DNA from: an uncultured Lysobacter sp.
Lineage (GTDB): Bacteria; Pseudomonadota; Gammaproteobacteria; Xanthomonadales; Xanthomonadaceae
Direction of reading: 5' to 3'
DNA: 6,710 nt
Assembly (NCBI GenBank): GCA_943913335.1
Contig: CALTXS010000054.1
Coordinates: 1 to 6,710, forward strand
The translations under genes and the position numbers were made by a program. A model generated the notes under the pieces. It was given only the letters and a program-made list of their open reading frames with translations. It searched no databases and was not told the origin of the DNA. Numbering within the stretch: the stretch's first letter is position 1; every line of letters starts with the position of its first letter. Below, piece by piece: positions 1 through 5,889 of the stretch.

Positions 1-1142
1 GGAATCTTCTGCTCGATGTAGGCCTCGATATCCGGCAGGGACATCGCATAGCGCTCACAGGCAAAGCTGATCGCATCGCCCTCGGTACCCAGACGGGCGG
101 TACGGCCAATCCGGTGGACGTAGTCCTCGGCATCGAACGGCAGGTCGTAGTTATAGACATGCGAGACGCCGTCGATGTGCAGACCGCGCGCGGCGACATC
201 GGTAGCGACCAGAATCTCGAGCTGACCGGCCTGGAAGCGGTTCAGCAGCGTTTCGCGCTTTTTCTGCGGGACATCGCCACTCAGCACGCCGACGCGGTAA
301 CCGCCCTTTTCCAGGGTGCGGGCGACGCGCTCGACAAAATGCTTGGTGTTGACGAACACCATGGTGCGGGCACCCTCGCTACGCGAGATCAGGCCCAGCA
401 GCAGCGGGATTTTCTGATCGTCGGCCGGGAAGTACACCAGTTGACGCACGCGGTCGGCCGTAATGTTGTCGGTTTCGACCACCAGTTTTTCCGGCTCGTT
501 CATGTGCTCATAGGCGAGCTCCAGCACGCGATGCGACAGCGTGGCCGAGAACAGCAAGGTCTGCCGCGTGGTCCGGATCGGCATGCGACGCAGCAGGAAA
601 CGGATGTCCTTGATGAAGCCCATATCGAACATGCGATCGGCTTCGTCCAGGACGCAAATTTCGCAGGCATGCAGGCTCACGACCTGATTTTGCTTGACGT
701 AATCGATGAGACGACCGGGCGTGGCGATGATCACATCGACACCTTGCTGCAGCATTTCACGCTGCTTGTCGTAATCGACACCGCCGTAGACGAGTGCGAA
801 CTTGAGACCGGTGTCGGCCGCAAATTTCATTGCATCTTTATGGATCTGGATGGCCAGCTCGCGCGTCGGAGCCAGGATCAGTGCCCGCGGATCCTGCGGC
901 TTGCGATCGCTCAGTGCCGGCTGCGTCAGCAAGCGGTTCATGACCGCCACTAAGAAGGCCAGAGTCTTGCCTGTACCGGTCTGGGCCTGTCCGGCCACAT
1001 CTCTGCCGGCCAATGCCAGCGGCAAGGTCAGCGCTTGAATCGGGGTAGTCTGGTGAAAGCCCGCCGCCTCCAGGCCCGCTGCTAATGCGGGGTGTAAGTC
1101 CAGGGACCGGAAGGTCACGTCAGTAAGGGGCTTTTCGCTCAT
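1..1142 (-). CDS. rhlB: DEAD-box ATP-dependent RNA helicase RhlB (C-terminus missing at window edge)
   Basis: ATP-dependent RNA helicase; in E. coli RhlB unwinds structured RNA for the RNase E degradosome and PNPase in the cytoplasm. About 380 codons are visible, read as the complement from an ATG at 1142-1140. All helicase motifs are present in order: Q-motif with TPIQ near residues 33-36, Walker A AQTGTGKT 53-60, PTRELA 92-97, TPGR 141-144, DEAD 166-169, SAT 199-201, the ARGLHID region 318-324 and HRIGRTAR 343-350. RhlB-typical stretches ([54 protein letters not shown]) separate it from RhlE, SrmB and CsdA. The start aligns with the short E. coli N-terminus. The reading frame runs open off the left edge; E. 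coli RhlB has about 421 residues, so at least the basic tail is missing and it may be longer. Upstream Shine-Dalgarno is weak. The divergent position next to trxA-rho supports the assignment. Confidence 0.96.
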   Translation of the reverse strand, partial: MSEKPLTDVTFRSLDLHPALAAGLEAAGFHQTTPIQALTLPLALAGRDVAGQAQTGTGKTLAFLVAVMNRLLTQPALSDRKPQDPRALILAPTRELAIQIHKDAMKFAADTGLKFALVYGGVDYDKQREMLQQGVDVIIATPGRLIDYVKQNQVVSLHACEICVLDEADRMFDMGFIKDIRFLLRRMPIRTTRQTLLFSATLSHRVLELAYEHMNEPEKLVVETDNITADRVRQLVYFPADDQKIPLLLGLISRSEGARTMVFVNTKHFVERVARTLEKGGYRVGVLSGDVPQKKRETLLNRFQAGQLEILVATDVAARGLHIDGVSHVYNYDLPFDAEDYVHRIGRTARLGTEGDAISFACERYAMSLPDIEAYIEQKI

Positions 1143-1265
1143 CAAATAAATTGGCTCTGCAAGGCGCCGTGTGGGGGACGGCACTTGATACTATGGAAAG
1201 AAGACCCAAGTTTACCCTACCCGCCGCCAACACCGCGGCCGACCCAACTATCCCCGGAGCATCCT
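1143..1265. promoter_or_regulatory. Divergent rhlB/trxA intergenic control region
   Basis: This 123-bp gap separates the divergent start codons of rhlB (minus) and trxA (plus), so promoters for both must lie here or in the flanking coding DNA. The rhlB-proximal end is AT-rich (1143-1152). The sequence TTGATACTAT at 1185-1194 is the best promoter-like patch: it could be part of a -10 on either strand, but I cannot pair it with a convincing -35 at normal spacing. No clear operator palindrome is visible. The existence of promoters here is inferred from layout, not shown by a strong consensus match. Confidence 0.45.
1256..1259 (+). promoter_or_regulatory. Shine-Dalgarno of trxA, decides the GTG start
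   Basis: GGAG lies six bases before the GTG at 1266. This sets the trxA start there rather than at the in-frame TTG at 1185, which would add 27 proline-rich residues unlike any thioredoxin N-terminus. Confidence 0.75.
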
Positions 1266-1604
1266 GTGAGCGCTAGCAACAACGTCCTGAACGTCACCGA
1301 CGCCGATTTCGATCAAACGGTCCTGCAGTCCGAGCAACCCGTGCTGGTTGACCTGTGGGCCCCGTGGTGTGGCCCCTGCCGCATGATCGGCCCAGTGGTC
1401 GAAGAGTTGGCCGACGCCTATGCGGGCAAGGTCAAAGTCACCAAGGTCAACGTCGATGAAAACCAGCAAGTGTCTATGCGCTATCACGTGCGCTCGATTC
1501 CGACCGTGCTGATGTTCAAGAACGGCCAAGTCGTTGACACGCTGATCGGCGCTCCGGGCAATGCCCGCCAAGTGCTGGCGCAGATGATCGATAAGACGCT
1601 GTAA
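1266..1604 (+). CDS. trxA: Thioredoxin 1
   Basis: Cytosolic dithiol-disulfide oxidoreductase that reduces protein disulfides (ribonucleotide reductase, methionine sulfoxide reductases, peroxiredoxins) and is recycled by thioredoxin reductase. The protein has 112 residues, close to the E. coli 109. Seen directly: the catalytic WCGPC at residues 34-38, the buried Asp29 equivalent to E. coli Asp26, the cis-proline loop SIPT at 77-80 (cis-Pro79), and the conserved FKNG at 84-87 and the following glycines at 95 and 98. No signal peptide, so it is cytoplasmic. The GTG start has GGAG six bases upstream. It sits between divergent rhlB and rho as in E. coli. A strong intrinsic terminator downstream at 1658-1683 suggests that it is mostly transcribed as a single gene, with rho having its own promoter or depending on read-through. 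Confidence 0.97.
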   Translation: MSASNNVLNVTDADFDQTVLQSEQPVLVDLWAPWCGPCRMIGPVVEELADAYAGKVKVTKVNVDENQQVSMRYHVRSIPTVLMFKNGQVVDTLIGAPGNARQVLAQMIDKTL

Positions 1605-1623
1605 GCGGCCTGCGGCCGACTTA
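1602..1623 (+). other. Stop-proximal GC hairpin overlapping the trxA stop codon
   Basis: The stop TAA and the next G (1602-1605) pair with CTTA at 1620-1623, and CGGCC at 1606-1610 pairs with GGCCG at 1614-1618. The loop is TGC and A1619 is bulged. It has no T-tract, so it is not itself an intrinsic terminator; it may protect the 3' end of the mRNA. Its core (GCGGCCTGCGG) recurs in the terminator at 1663-1673, on the other side of the heptamer array. Confidence 0.6.
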
Positions 1624-1631
1624 AGCGTCAA

Positions 1632-1659
1632 ATCAAAAATCAAAAATCAAAAATCAAAA
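1632..1659. repeat. Four tandem copies of heptamer ATCAAAA
   Basis: Perfect units at 1632-1638, 1639-1645, 1646-1652 and 1653-1659, preceded by a partial unit. The array sits exactly between the stop-proximal hairpin and the terminator of trxA. A three-copy version with the same entry sequence (CGTnAAATC) occurs after rho at 3869-3889. This AT-rich block contrasts sharply with the GC-rich surroundings. It resembles the short tandemly repeated heptamers described in cyanobacteria in length only; the relationship is not claimed. Confidence 0.9.
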
Positions 1660-1683
1660 AAGGCGGCCTGCGGGCCGCTTTTT
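1658..1683 (+). terminator. Intrinsic terminator of trxA
   Basis: GCGGCC at 1663-1668 pairs perfectly with GGCCGC at 1673-1678 around a TGCG loop, and the stem extends through G1662:T1679 and A1658-1661 against T1680-1683. The T-tract is 1679-1683. The A-tract and the TTTTGAT-rich complement of the heptamers on the other side make it potentially bidirectional. Confidence 0.85.
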
Positions 1684-1862
1684 GCTGCATCCCGTTCAGG
1701 AAGCCGCTTGCACGGCGGCCCGCGGGCATGGCATCATGGGACCACTCGGCGCGTCTCAGCGCCAATCCCCGAATTCAATTTCACCACTCCCGACGCGTTC
1801 TGCGTCACGCTGGCTACCGCGTTCGAGCGGAGCCGTGCTCGCCCATTGCGAGGTTATTCCCT
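1684..1862 (+). promoter_or_regulatory. Leader and probable promoter region of rho
   Basis: This 179-bp stretch lies between the trxA terminator and the rho start. In E. coli the rho leader holds promoters, the leader ORF rhoL and an autoregulatory attenuator. Here the only promoter-like pair is TTGCAC (1708-1713) and CATCAT (1732-1737) with an 18-bp spacer, a weak match (3/6 and 4/6). Two frames are open through the leader: one would extend Rho upstream to ATG 1728, the other would be a 44-codon leader ORF (1736-1870). Neither start has a good ribosome binding site. Confidence 0.4.
1848..1853 (+). promoter_or_regulatory. Shine-Dalgarno for the TTG start of rho
   Basis: GCGAGG is placed nine bases before the TTG at 1863. 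No comparable purine-rich site precedes ATG 1728. This is why the start was placed at 1863. Confidence 0.6.
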
Positions 1863-3839
1863 TTGTCTGACAACGACGACCTGATTCCAGAAGAAACCCC
1901 TAAGCGCCGCCGTACGCGCGTCGCTAAACCTGCCGATGATTCGGCTGCCGCGTCCGCAGCGCCTGCTGCCTCTGACAATGGCGCACCCGCTAAAAAGGTA
2001 GTCCGCCGCAAGCCGGCCGAGCCCGCTGAGCGTGCCGATGCCGCCCCCGCCGCCCAGGAATCCTCTGATCGCGCCGAGCGCGCTGATCAATCCGAACGTG
2101 CTGAACGCGCCGAGCGCCCGGACCGTACCGAGCGGCAGGAACGTGGCGAGCAACGCGGCGAGCGCTATGAGCGTCCGCTGCGCCAGGACCGGCAAGACCG
2201 CCAAGACCGCAACGACCGCCAACCGCGCGGCGAATCGCAAGGCGGCGACGCTGGCGGTGAACGGCAGCATGGCGGCGGCAACAACGGCAACGGTAACGGC
2301 AACGACGGCGGCGGCAACAACGGCAACGGCAACGACGGCGGCGACAACAACGGCTCACCGTGGACCTCGGCCAACGGTAACGAGGGCGGCCAGGGCGACA
2401 ACAACGGCGGCCAGGATGGCGACCGTCAGGACCGCGGTGGCAACAACCGCAACCGCCGTGACCGCTTCCGCAACCGCCGCGACCGCAACAGCCGCGACCG
2501 CCATGGCATGACGACCGAGGATTCCTTCGAACCGTTTGTGCCGCGCCCCCACCCGCAGGTGCCTGAGGGATTCCCGCAGTATTCGCTGGGTGACCTCAAG
2601 CGCATGCAGGCCGCTAAGTTGCTCGATATCGCCGAGCAGCTGCAGATCCACGAAGGCGTAGCCCGCGCCCGCAAGCAGGACGTGATCTTTGCGGTCCTCA
2701 AGATTCTGACCCGCCATGGCGAAGGCGTCGCTGCTGACGGCGTGCTCGAAATCCTGCCGGACGGCTTCGGCTTCCTGCGCAGTGCCGAGGCCTCGTACCT
2801 GGCCGGCCCCGATGACACCTACATCTCGCCGTCGCAGATCCGTCGCTTCAACTTGCGCACCGGTGACCATTTGTCCGGCCGCATCCGTTACCCCAAGGAC
2901 GGCGAGCGCTACTTCGCGCTGTCCATTGTGGACACCATCAACGGCGAACCGATCGAGGCCAGCAAGAACAAGGTCCTGTTTGAGAACCTGACGCCGCTGT
3001 TCCCCCGCACGCGCTTCAACCTGGAACGTGGCGACGGCTCGACCGAAGACATCACCGGCCGCATCCTGGACATGATGGCGCCGCAAGGCAAAGGCCAACG
3101 TTCACTGATCGTGTCGCCGCCCAAGGCCGGTAAGACCATGCTGATGCAACAGGTCGCTACCGCCATCACCGGCAACCATCCCGACGTGCATCTGATCGTG
3201 CTGCTGGTCGACGAACGTCCGGAAGAAGTCACCGAAATGAAGCGCACTGTGCGCGGCGAAGTGGTCTCGTCTACCTTTGACGAACCCGCTGCCCGTCACG
3301 TGCAGGTCGCCGAAATGGTGATCGAACGTGCCAAGCGTCTGGTCGAGCACAAGAAAGACGTTGTGATTCTGCTGGACTCCATCACCCGTCTGGCCCGCGC
3401 GTATAACAACGTGCTGCCGTCGTCCGGCAAGGTCCTGACCGGTGGTGTAGATGCCAATGCCCTGCACCGTCCCAAGCGTTTCTTCGGTGCCGCGCGTAAC
3501 GTCGAGGAAGGCGGTTCGCTGACCATCATTGCCACCGCGCTGATCGACACCGGCTCCAAGATGGACGAAGTGATCTACGAAGAATTCAAGGGCACCGGTA
3601 ACTCCGAAGTGCACTTGTCGCGCGGCATTGCTGAAAAGCGTGTCTACCCTGCGATCAACATCAACCGCTCGGGTACGCGTAAGGAAGATCTGCTCATCGA
3701 ACCGGATCTGCTGCAAAAGATCTGGATTCTGCGCAAACTGTTGCATGGCATGGATGAAATTGCCGCCATGGAATTCCTGCTCGATAAGATGAAGAGCAGC
3801 AAGTCCAACGATGAGTTCTTCTCCTCCATGAAACGCTAA
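1863..3839 (+). CDS. rho: Transcription termination factor Rho with long low-complexity N-terminus
   Basis: Hexameric RNA-dependent ATPase that loads on C-rich unstructured RNA and releases transcripts from RNA polymerase. From the TTG at 1863 it has 658 residues against 419 in E. coli. From about residue 240 it aligns with E. coli Rho almost without gaps: helical N-terminal domain, RNA-binding FGFLRS near 302-307, Walker A PPKAGKT 419-425, ERPEEVTEM (catalytic Glu about 451), Walker B VILLDS with Asp505, Q-loop [11 protein letters not shown]-loop and arginine finger near 606. The C-terminus is complete (FFSSMKR). Residues 1-239 are an added acidic/basic low-complexity tail: Ala/Lys-rich, then RAER/RQDR repeats, then Gly/Asn repeats at 137-164, then an Arg/Asn/Asp segment 187-214. 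Such tails occur in Rho of several phyla and can bind RNA; function here is inferred. ATG 1728 would add 45 residues (RIQFHHSRR...) unlike a Rho N-terminus and lacks an SD, whereas TTG gives MSDNDD. Confidence 0.96.
   Translation: MSDNDDLIPEETPKRRRTRVAKPADDSAAASAAPAASDNGAPAKKVVRRKPAEPAERADAAPAAQESSDRAERADQSERAERAERPDRTERQERGEQRGERYERPLRQDRQDRQDRNDRQPRGESQGGDAGGERQHGGGNNGNGNGNDGGGNNGNGNDGGDNNGSPWTSANGNEGGQGDNNGGQDGDRQDRGGNNRNRRDRFRNRRDRNSRDRHGMTTEDSFEPFVPRPHPQVPEGFPQYSLGDLKRMQAAKLLDIAEQLQIHEGVARARKQDVIFAVLKILTRHGEGVAADGVLEILPDGFGFLRSAEASYLAGPDDTYISPSQIRRFNLRTGDHLSGRIRYPKDGERYFALSIVDTINGEPIEASKNKVLFENLTPLFPRTRFNLERGDGSTEDITGRILDMMAPQGKGQRSLIVSPPKAGKTMLMQQVATAITGNHPDVHLIVLLVDERPEEVTEMKRTVRGEVVSSTFDEPAARHVQVAEMVIERAKRLVEHKKDVVILLDSITRLARAYNNVLPSSGKVLTGGVDANALHRPKRFFGAARNVEEGGSLTIIATALIDTGSKMDEVIYEEFKGTGNSEVHLSRGIAEKRVYPAININRSGTRKEDLLIEPDLLQKIWILRKLLHGMDEIAAMEFLLDKMKSSKSNDEFFSSMKR
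2271..2354 (+). repeat. In-frame Gly/Asn coding repeat inside rho
   Basis: Near-identical tandem coding units, read in frame as [12 protein letters not shown], then [10 protein letters not shown], then GGDNNG (residues 137-164 of Rho). The second block of 27 bases from 2307 repeats the first with one synonymous GGT/GGC change and without one GN pair. The high DNA identity suggests recent expansion by slippage; because the units are multiples of three, copy change keeps the frame. Confidence 0.85.
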
Positions 3840-3845
3840 CGCGCT

Positions 3846-3862
3846 CGTGCGCTGCGCGCACG
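3846..3862 (+). other. Stop-proximal GC hairpin after rho
   Basis: CGTGCGC (3846-3852) pairs perfectly with GCGCACG (3856-3862) around a TGC loop, starting seven bases after the rho stop. It lacks a T-tract. Position and loop match the hairpin after trxA at 1602-1623, although the stem sequence differs. Confidence 0.6.
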
Positions 3863-3868
3863 CGTGAA

Positions 3869-3889
3869 ATCAAAAATCAAAAATCAAAA
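3869..3889. repeat. Three tandem copies of heptamer ATCAAAA
   Basis: Perfect units at 3869-3875, 3876-3882 and 3883-3889, followed by one more A and then the terminator stem. It is the same unit as the four-copy array at 1632-1659 and is likewise preceded by CGTnAA. The last unit contributes to the A side of the extended terminator stem. Confidence 0.9.
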
Positions 3890-3919
3890 AGGCCGCGGGG
3901 TTCAGTCCGCGGTTTTTTT
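3886..3919 (+). terminator. Intrinsic terminator of rho
   Basis: CCGCGG at 3893-3898 pairs with CCGCGG at 3907-3912 around an 8-base loop, followed by seven T (3913-3919). The stem can extend by two G:T pairs and five A:T pairs using A3886-3890. It separates rho from the downstream antiporter gene. Confidence 0.85.
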
Positions 3920-3952
3920 GTTCTACCGCCCACTTTTATCCGCTTTGCCGGA

Positions 3953-3984
3953 CTTTCCCGTTAGTTCGCGGGGCTTTCCCGTTA
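3953..3984. repeat. Direct repeat CTTTCCCGTTA, two copies at a 21-bp period
   Basis: Identical 11-bp copies at 3953-3963 and 3974-3984. The 21-bp start-to-start distance equals about two helical turns, so a protein bound to both would lie on one DNA face. It lies in the upstream region of the antiporter gene, where an operator would be expected. No regulator is identified, and a chance duplication is possible. Confidence 0.5.
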
Positions 3985-4007
3985 AAGTGTCAGACATCGG
4001 CACTAAT

Positions 4008-4056
4008 TTCTCACTCTTCATTTCTCACTCCTCACTTCTGAATACTCATTCCTACT
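4008..4056. repeat. Degenerate pyrimidine-rich heptamer array in the kefB leader
   Basis: Seven consecutive 7-bp units with consensus near TTCTCAC: TTCTCAC, TCTTCAT, TTCTCAC, TCCTCAC, TTCTGAA, TACTCAT, TCCTACT. The array ends three bases before the ATG at 4060 and takes the place where a Shine-Dalgarno should be. From 4008 to 4059 there are 20 C, 22 T, 9 A and only one G, so the RNA would be unstructured and C-rich, as Rho loading sites are. Confidence 0.7.
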
Positions 4057-4059
4057 CCT

Positions 4060-5889
4060 ATGCACCACGACGCCCTATCGCTTCCTATCGTCTTTCTGCT
4101 GGCAGCCGTAATCGCGGTTCCGCTGTTCAAGCGGTTCGGCTTTGGCGCGGTGCTGGCTTATCTTGCCGCGGGTGTCCTGCTAGGCCCCGCCGGCCTGCGC
4201 ATCATCAGTGATCCCGAGCGCATCCTGGCCGCGTCCGAAATCGGCGTGGTCATGATGCTGTTCCTGATCGGCCTCGAGCTGTCCATCACGCGCCTCAAAG
4301 TCATGCGGCGCCCGATCTTCGTCAGCGGCGGTCTGCAGTGGCTGGTATCCGCCGTTGCGCTGGCGTTCCTGGGGGAGCTGTTGGGTCTGTCGGACCGCAC
4401 GGCCTTCGTGGTGGGTGCGGCCTTGGCGATGTCCTCGACCGCTGTGGGTCTGCAACTCCTGGCTGAGCGCAAGGAACTGCTCGAAGAACACGGCAGACTG
4501 GCATTTGCGATCTTGTTGCTGCAGGACTTGGTCGCGATTCCTTTGCTGGCTGCGGTGCCGCTGTTGGGTTCTCTTCGTTCCGAGGAAGGCCTGTCCATGG
4601 CCGCCTTTCTCAAGGCGGTGGGCGGGTTCCTGGCGCTGCTGCTGATTGGCCGTATTGCTTTGAAGCACCTGTTCCGGATCGTGGCCCGCACATCCATCCC
4701 CGAGGTCTTTACGGGCGCATCGCTGTTGGTGGTGCTGGGTTCGGCATGGTTGATGGCCAACGTCGGCCTGTCCGCGGGCCTGGGCGCCTTTATCGCCGGT
4801 GTGCTGCTGGCCGAATCCGAGTTCCGTCACGAGCTGGAATCACAGATCGAACCGTTCAAGGGTCTACTGTTGGGCCTGTTCTTTATTGCGGTTGGCATGA
4901 GCGTCAACATGGATGTGGTGGTCACCGAACCGGTGCGCATCTTGGTCATGCTGACCCTGCTGGTGGCCGTGAAATTCGCAGTCCTCTATGGCGTGGGTCG
5001 GTTCACCGGCAAGCTGAACCATCTGCAATCGCTGCAGCTGGCCGCCGTGCTGGCAACAGGTGGCGAATTCGCCTTCGTGATCTTGAACCAGGCCGTGGCG
5101 AATCGTCTGATCGAGCAGGCGCTCAACGATCAACTGGTTGCCGTGGTGTCGCTGTCCATGGCGCTGACGCCGATCATGGTGTCGCTAATCGGTCGTCTGG
5201 TACCGATGGTGCGCGAACGCGAGCGGATTGCTCATCGTCAGGAAGGCGGACCGGTCTACGACGACATCCCGGCCGATGCCGGCGCCAACGCGCAGGTCAT
5301 GATTGCCGGCTTTGGCCGGTTCGGACAGATCGTCGGCCGTTTCCTGACGGCGCACAAGATTCACTACGTAGCCATCGACAACTCGGCCGAACAGGTGAGT
5401 TTCATGCGGCGGTTCGGTAACACGCTGTATTACGGCGATTCGGCGCGACCGGATCTGTTGCGTGCGGCCGGTGGCGCCAATATCAAAGTGTTTGTGATTG
5501 CGCTGGAAAAGAGCGATGACAACAAGCGTACCGTGCGGATTATTCGTCGCATGTATCCCGAGGCCAAGGTGTTTGCGCGTGCGCGCGATCGCCAACATGC
5601 CTGGGAGCTGATGGACATGGGTGCAATACCGGTGCGGGAAATGTTCTACTCCAGCATGGAACTGAGCCGTCAGGTGCTCGAGGCACTGGGCAGCGATCCG
5701 GAAACCGCCAAGCAACGCACCGCACGCTTTGCCCGCTGGGACGAAAAGCTCCTGCAGGATCAGTTCCTGATCTATGACGATCCGGAGCAATTACGCAACA
5801 CGGCGGGCTCCGCTCGCAAGCAGCTCGAAGAGCTGTTCGATGCCGATGCGAGCGTCGACAAGGCGATCGATCTCGATCGGACCCCGTAG
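4060..5889 (+). CDS. kefB: KefB/KefC-type monovalent cation:proton antiporter (CPA2) with C-terminal RCK_N/TrkA-N domain
   Basis: Inner-membrane antiporter that exchanges K+ (or Na+) for H+; in E. coli KefB/KefC are held closed by glutathione and opened by glutathione adducts to acidify the cell against electrophiles. The protein has 609 residues (E. coli KefB 601). Residues 1 to about 385 hold some 12 hydrophobic segments with family landmarks: LFLIGLELS near 68-76, SSTAVGLQLL near 125-134, LLQDLVAIP with Gln155-Asp156 in the transport core, FIAGVLLAESEFRHELE and EPFKGLLLGLFFIAVGMS. After a linker with acidic residues comes a Rossmann nucleotide-binding domain, GFGRFG at 417-422 and an acidic residue in HYVAID, then ARARD and an amphipathic tail. 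The wording of TM8-10 and LLAESEFRHELE is nearer KefB than KefC, but paralogue assignment and glutathione control are inference. No KefF/KefG-type oxidoreductase lies beside it. No Shine-Dalgarno precedes the ATG. Its stop directly abuts the convergent ankyrin gene. Confidence 0.92.
   Translation: MHHDALSLPIVFLLAAVIAVPLFKRFGFGAVLAYLAAGVLLGPAGLRIISDPERILAASEIGVVMMLFLIGLELSITRLKVMRRPIFVSGGLQWLVSAVALAFLGELLGLSDRTAFVVGAALAMSSTAVGLQLLAERKELLEEHGRLAFAILLLQDLVAIPLLAAVPLLGSLRSEEGLSMAAFLKAVGGFLALLLIGRIALKHLFRIVARTSIPEVFTGASLLVVLGSAWLMANVGLSAGLGAFIAGVLLAESEFRHELESQIEPFKGLLLGLFFIAVGMSVNMDVVVTEPVRILVMLTLLVAVKFAVLYGVGRFTGKLNHLQSLQLAAVLATGGEFAFVILNQAVANRLIEQALNDQLVAVVSLSMALTPIMVSLIGRLVPMVRERERIAHRQEGGPVYDDIPADAGANAQVMIAGFGRFGQIVGRFLTAHKIHYVAIDNSAEQVSFMRRFGNTLYYGDSARPDLLRAAGGANIKVFVIALEKSDDNKRTVRIIRRMYPEAKVFARARDRQHAWELMDMGAIPVREMFYSSMELSRQVLEALGSDPETAKQRTARFARWDEKLLQDQFLIYDDPEQLRNTAGSARKQLEELFDADASVDKAIDLDRTP

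Noticed and set aside
114..953. Long plus-strand ORF of 279 codons
   Set aside because: It lies opposite rhlB, whose complement encodes every DEAD-box motif; the plus-strand product is rich in His/Gln/Arg with no recognisable domain, a typical GC-rich shadow.
1185..1265. Upstream TTG start giving a 139-residue thioredoxin
   Set aside because: The extra residues are proline-rich leader translation; the GTG at 1266 has a Shine-Dalgarno and gives the normal family length.
1632..1659. Heptamer arrays considered as a CRISPR or iteron array
   Set aside because: The unit is only 7 bp with no spacers, and there are no cas or replication genes nearby; the position at a terminator explains them better as intergenic tandem repeats.
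2355..3098. 247-codon minus-strand ORF
   Set aside because: Antisense shadow of the Rho core; the plus strand is unmistakably Rho and the minus-strand product has no recognisable motif.
3102..3746. 214-codon minus-strand ORF
   Set aside because: Antisense shadow of the Rho ATPase domain with no family resemblance or ribosome binding site.
3988..3996. TGTC-A-GACA palindrome upstream of the antiporter
   Set aside because: Only four base pairs per arm; too short to support an operator call by itself.
4180..4830. Overlapping minus-strand ORFs opposite the antiporter
   Set aside because: They mirror hydrophobic codons of the membrane domain as Gln/Arg/His-rich products; no independent evidence for coding.
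5864..5879. Palindrome CGATCGA-TC-TCGATCG near the antiporter stop considered as a terminator
   Set aside because: The loop is too small unless the stem is shortened, no T-tract follows on either strand, and it is within coding sequence rich in GATC/CGAT codons.
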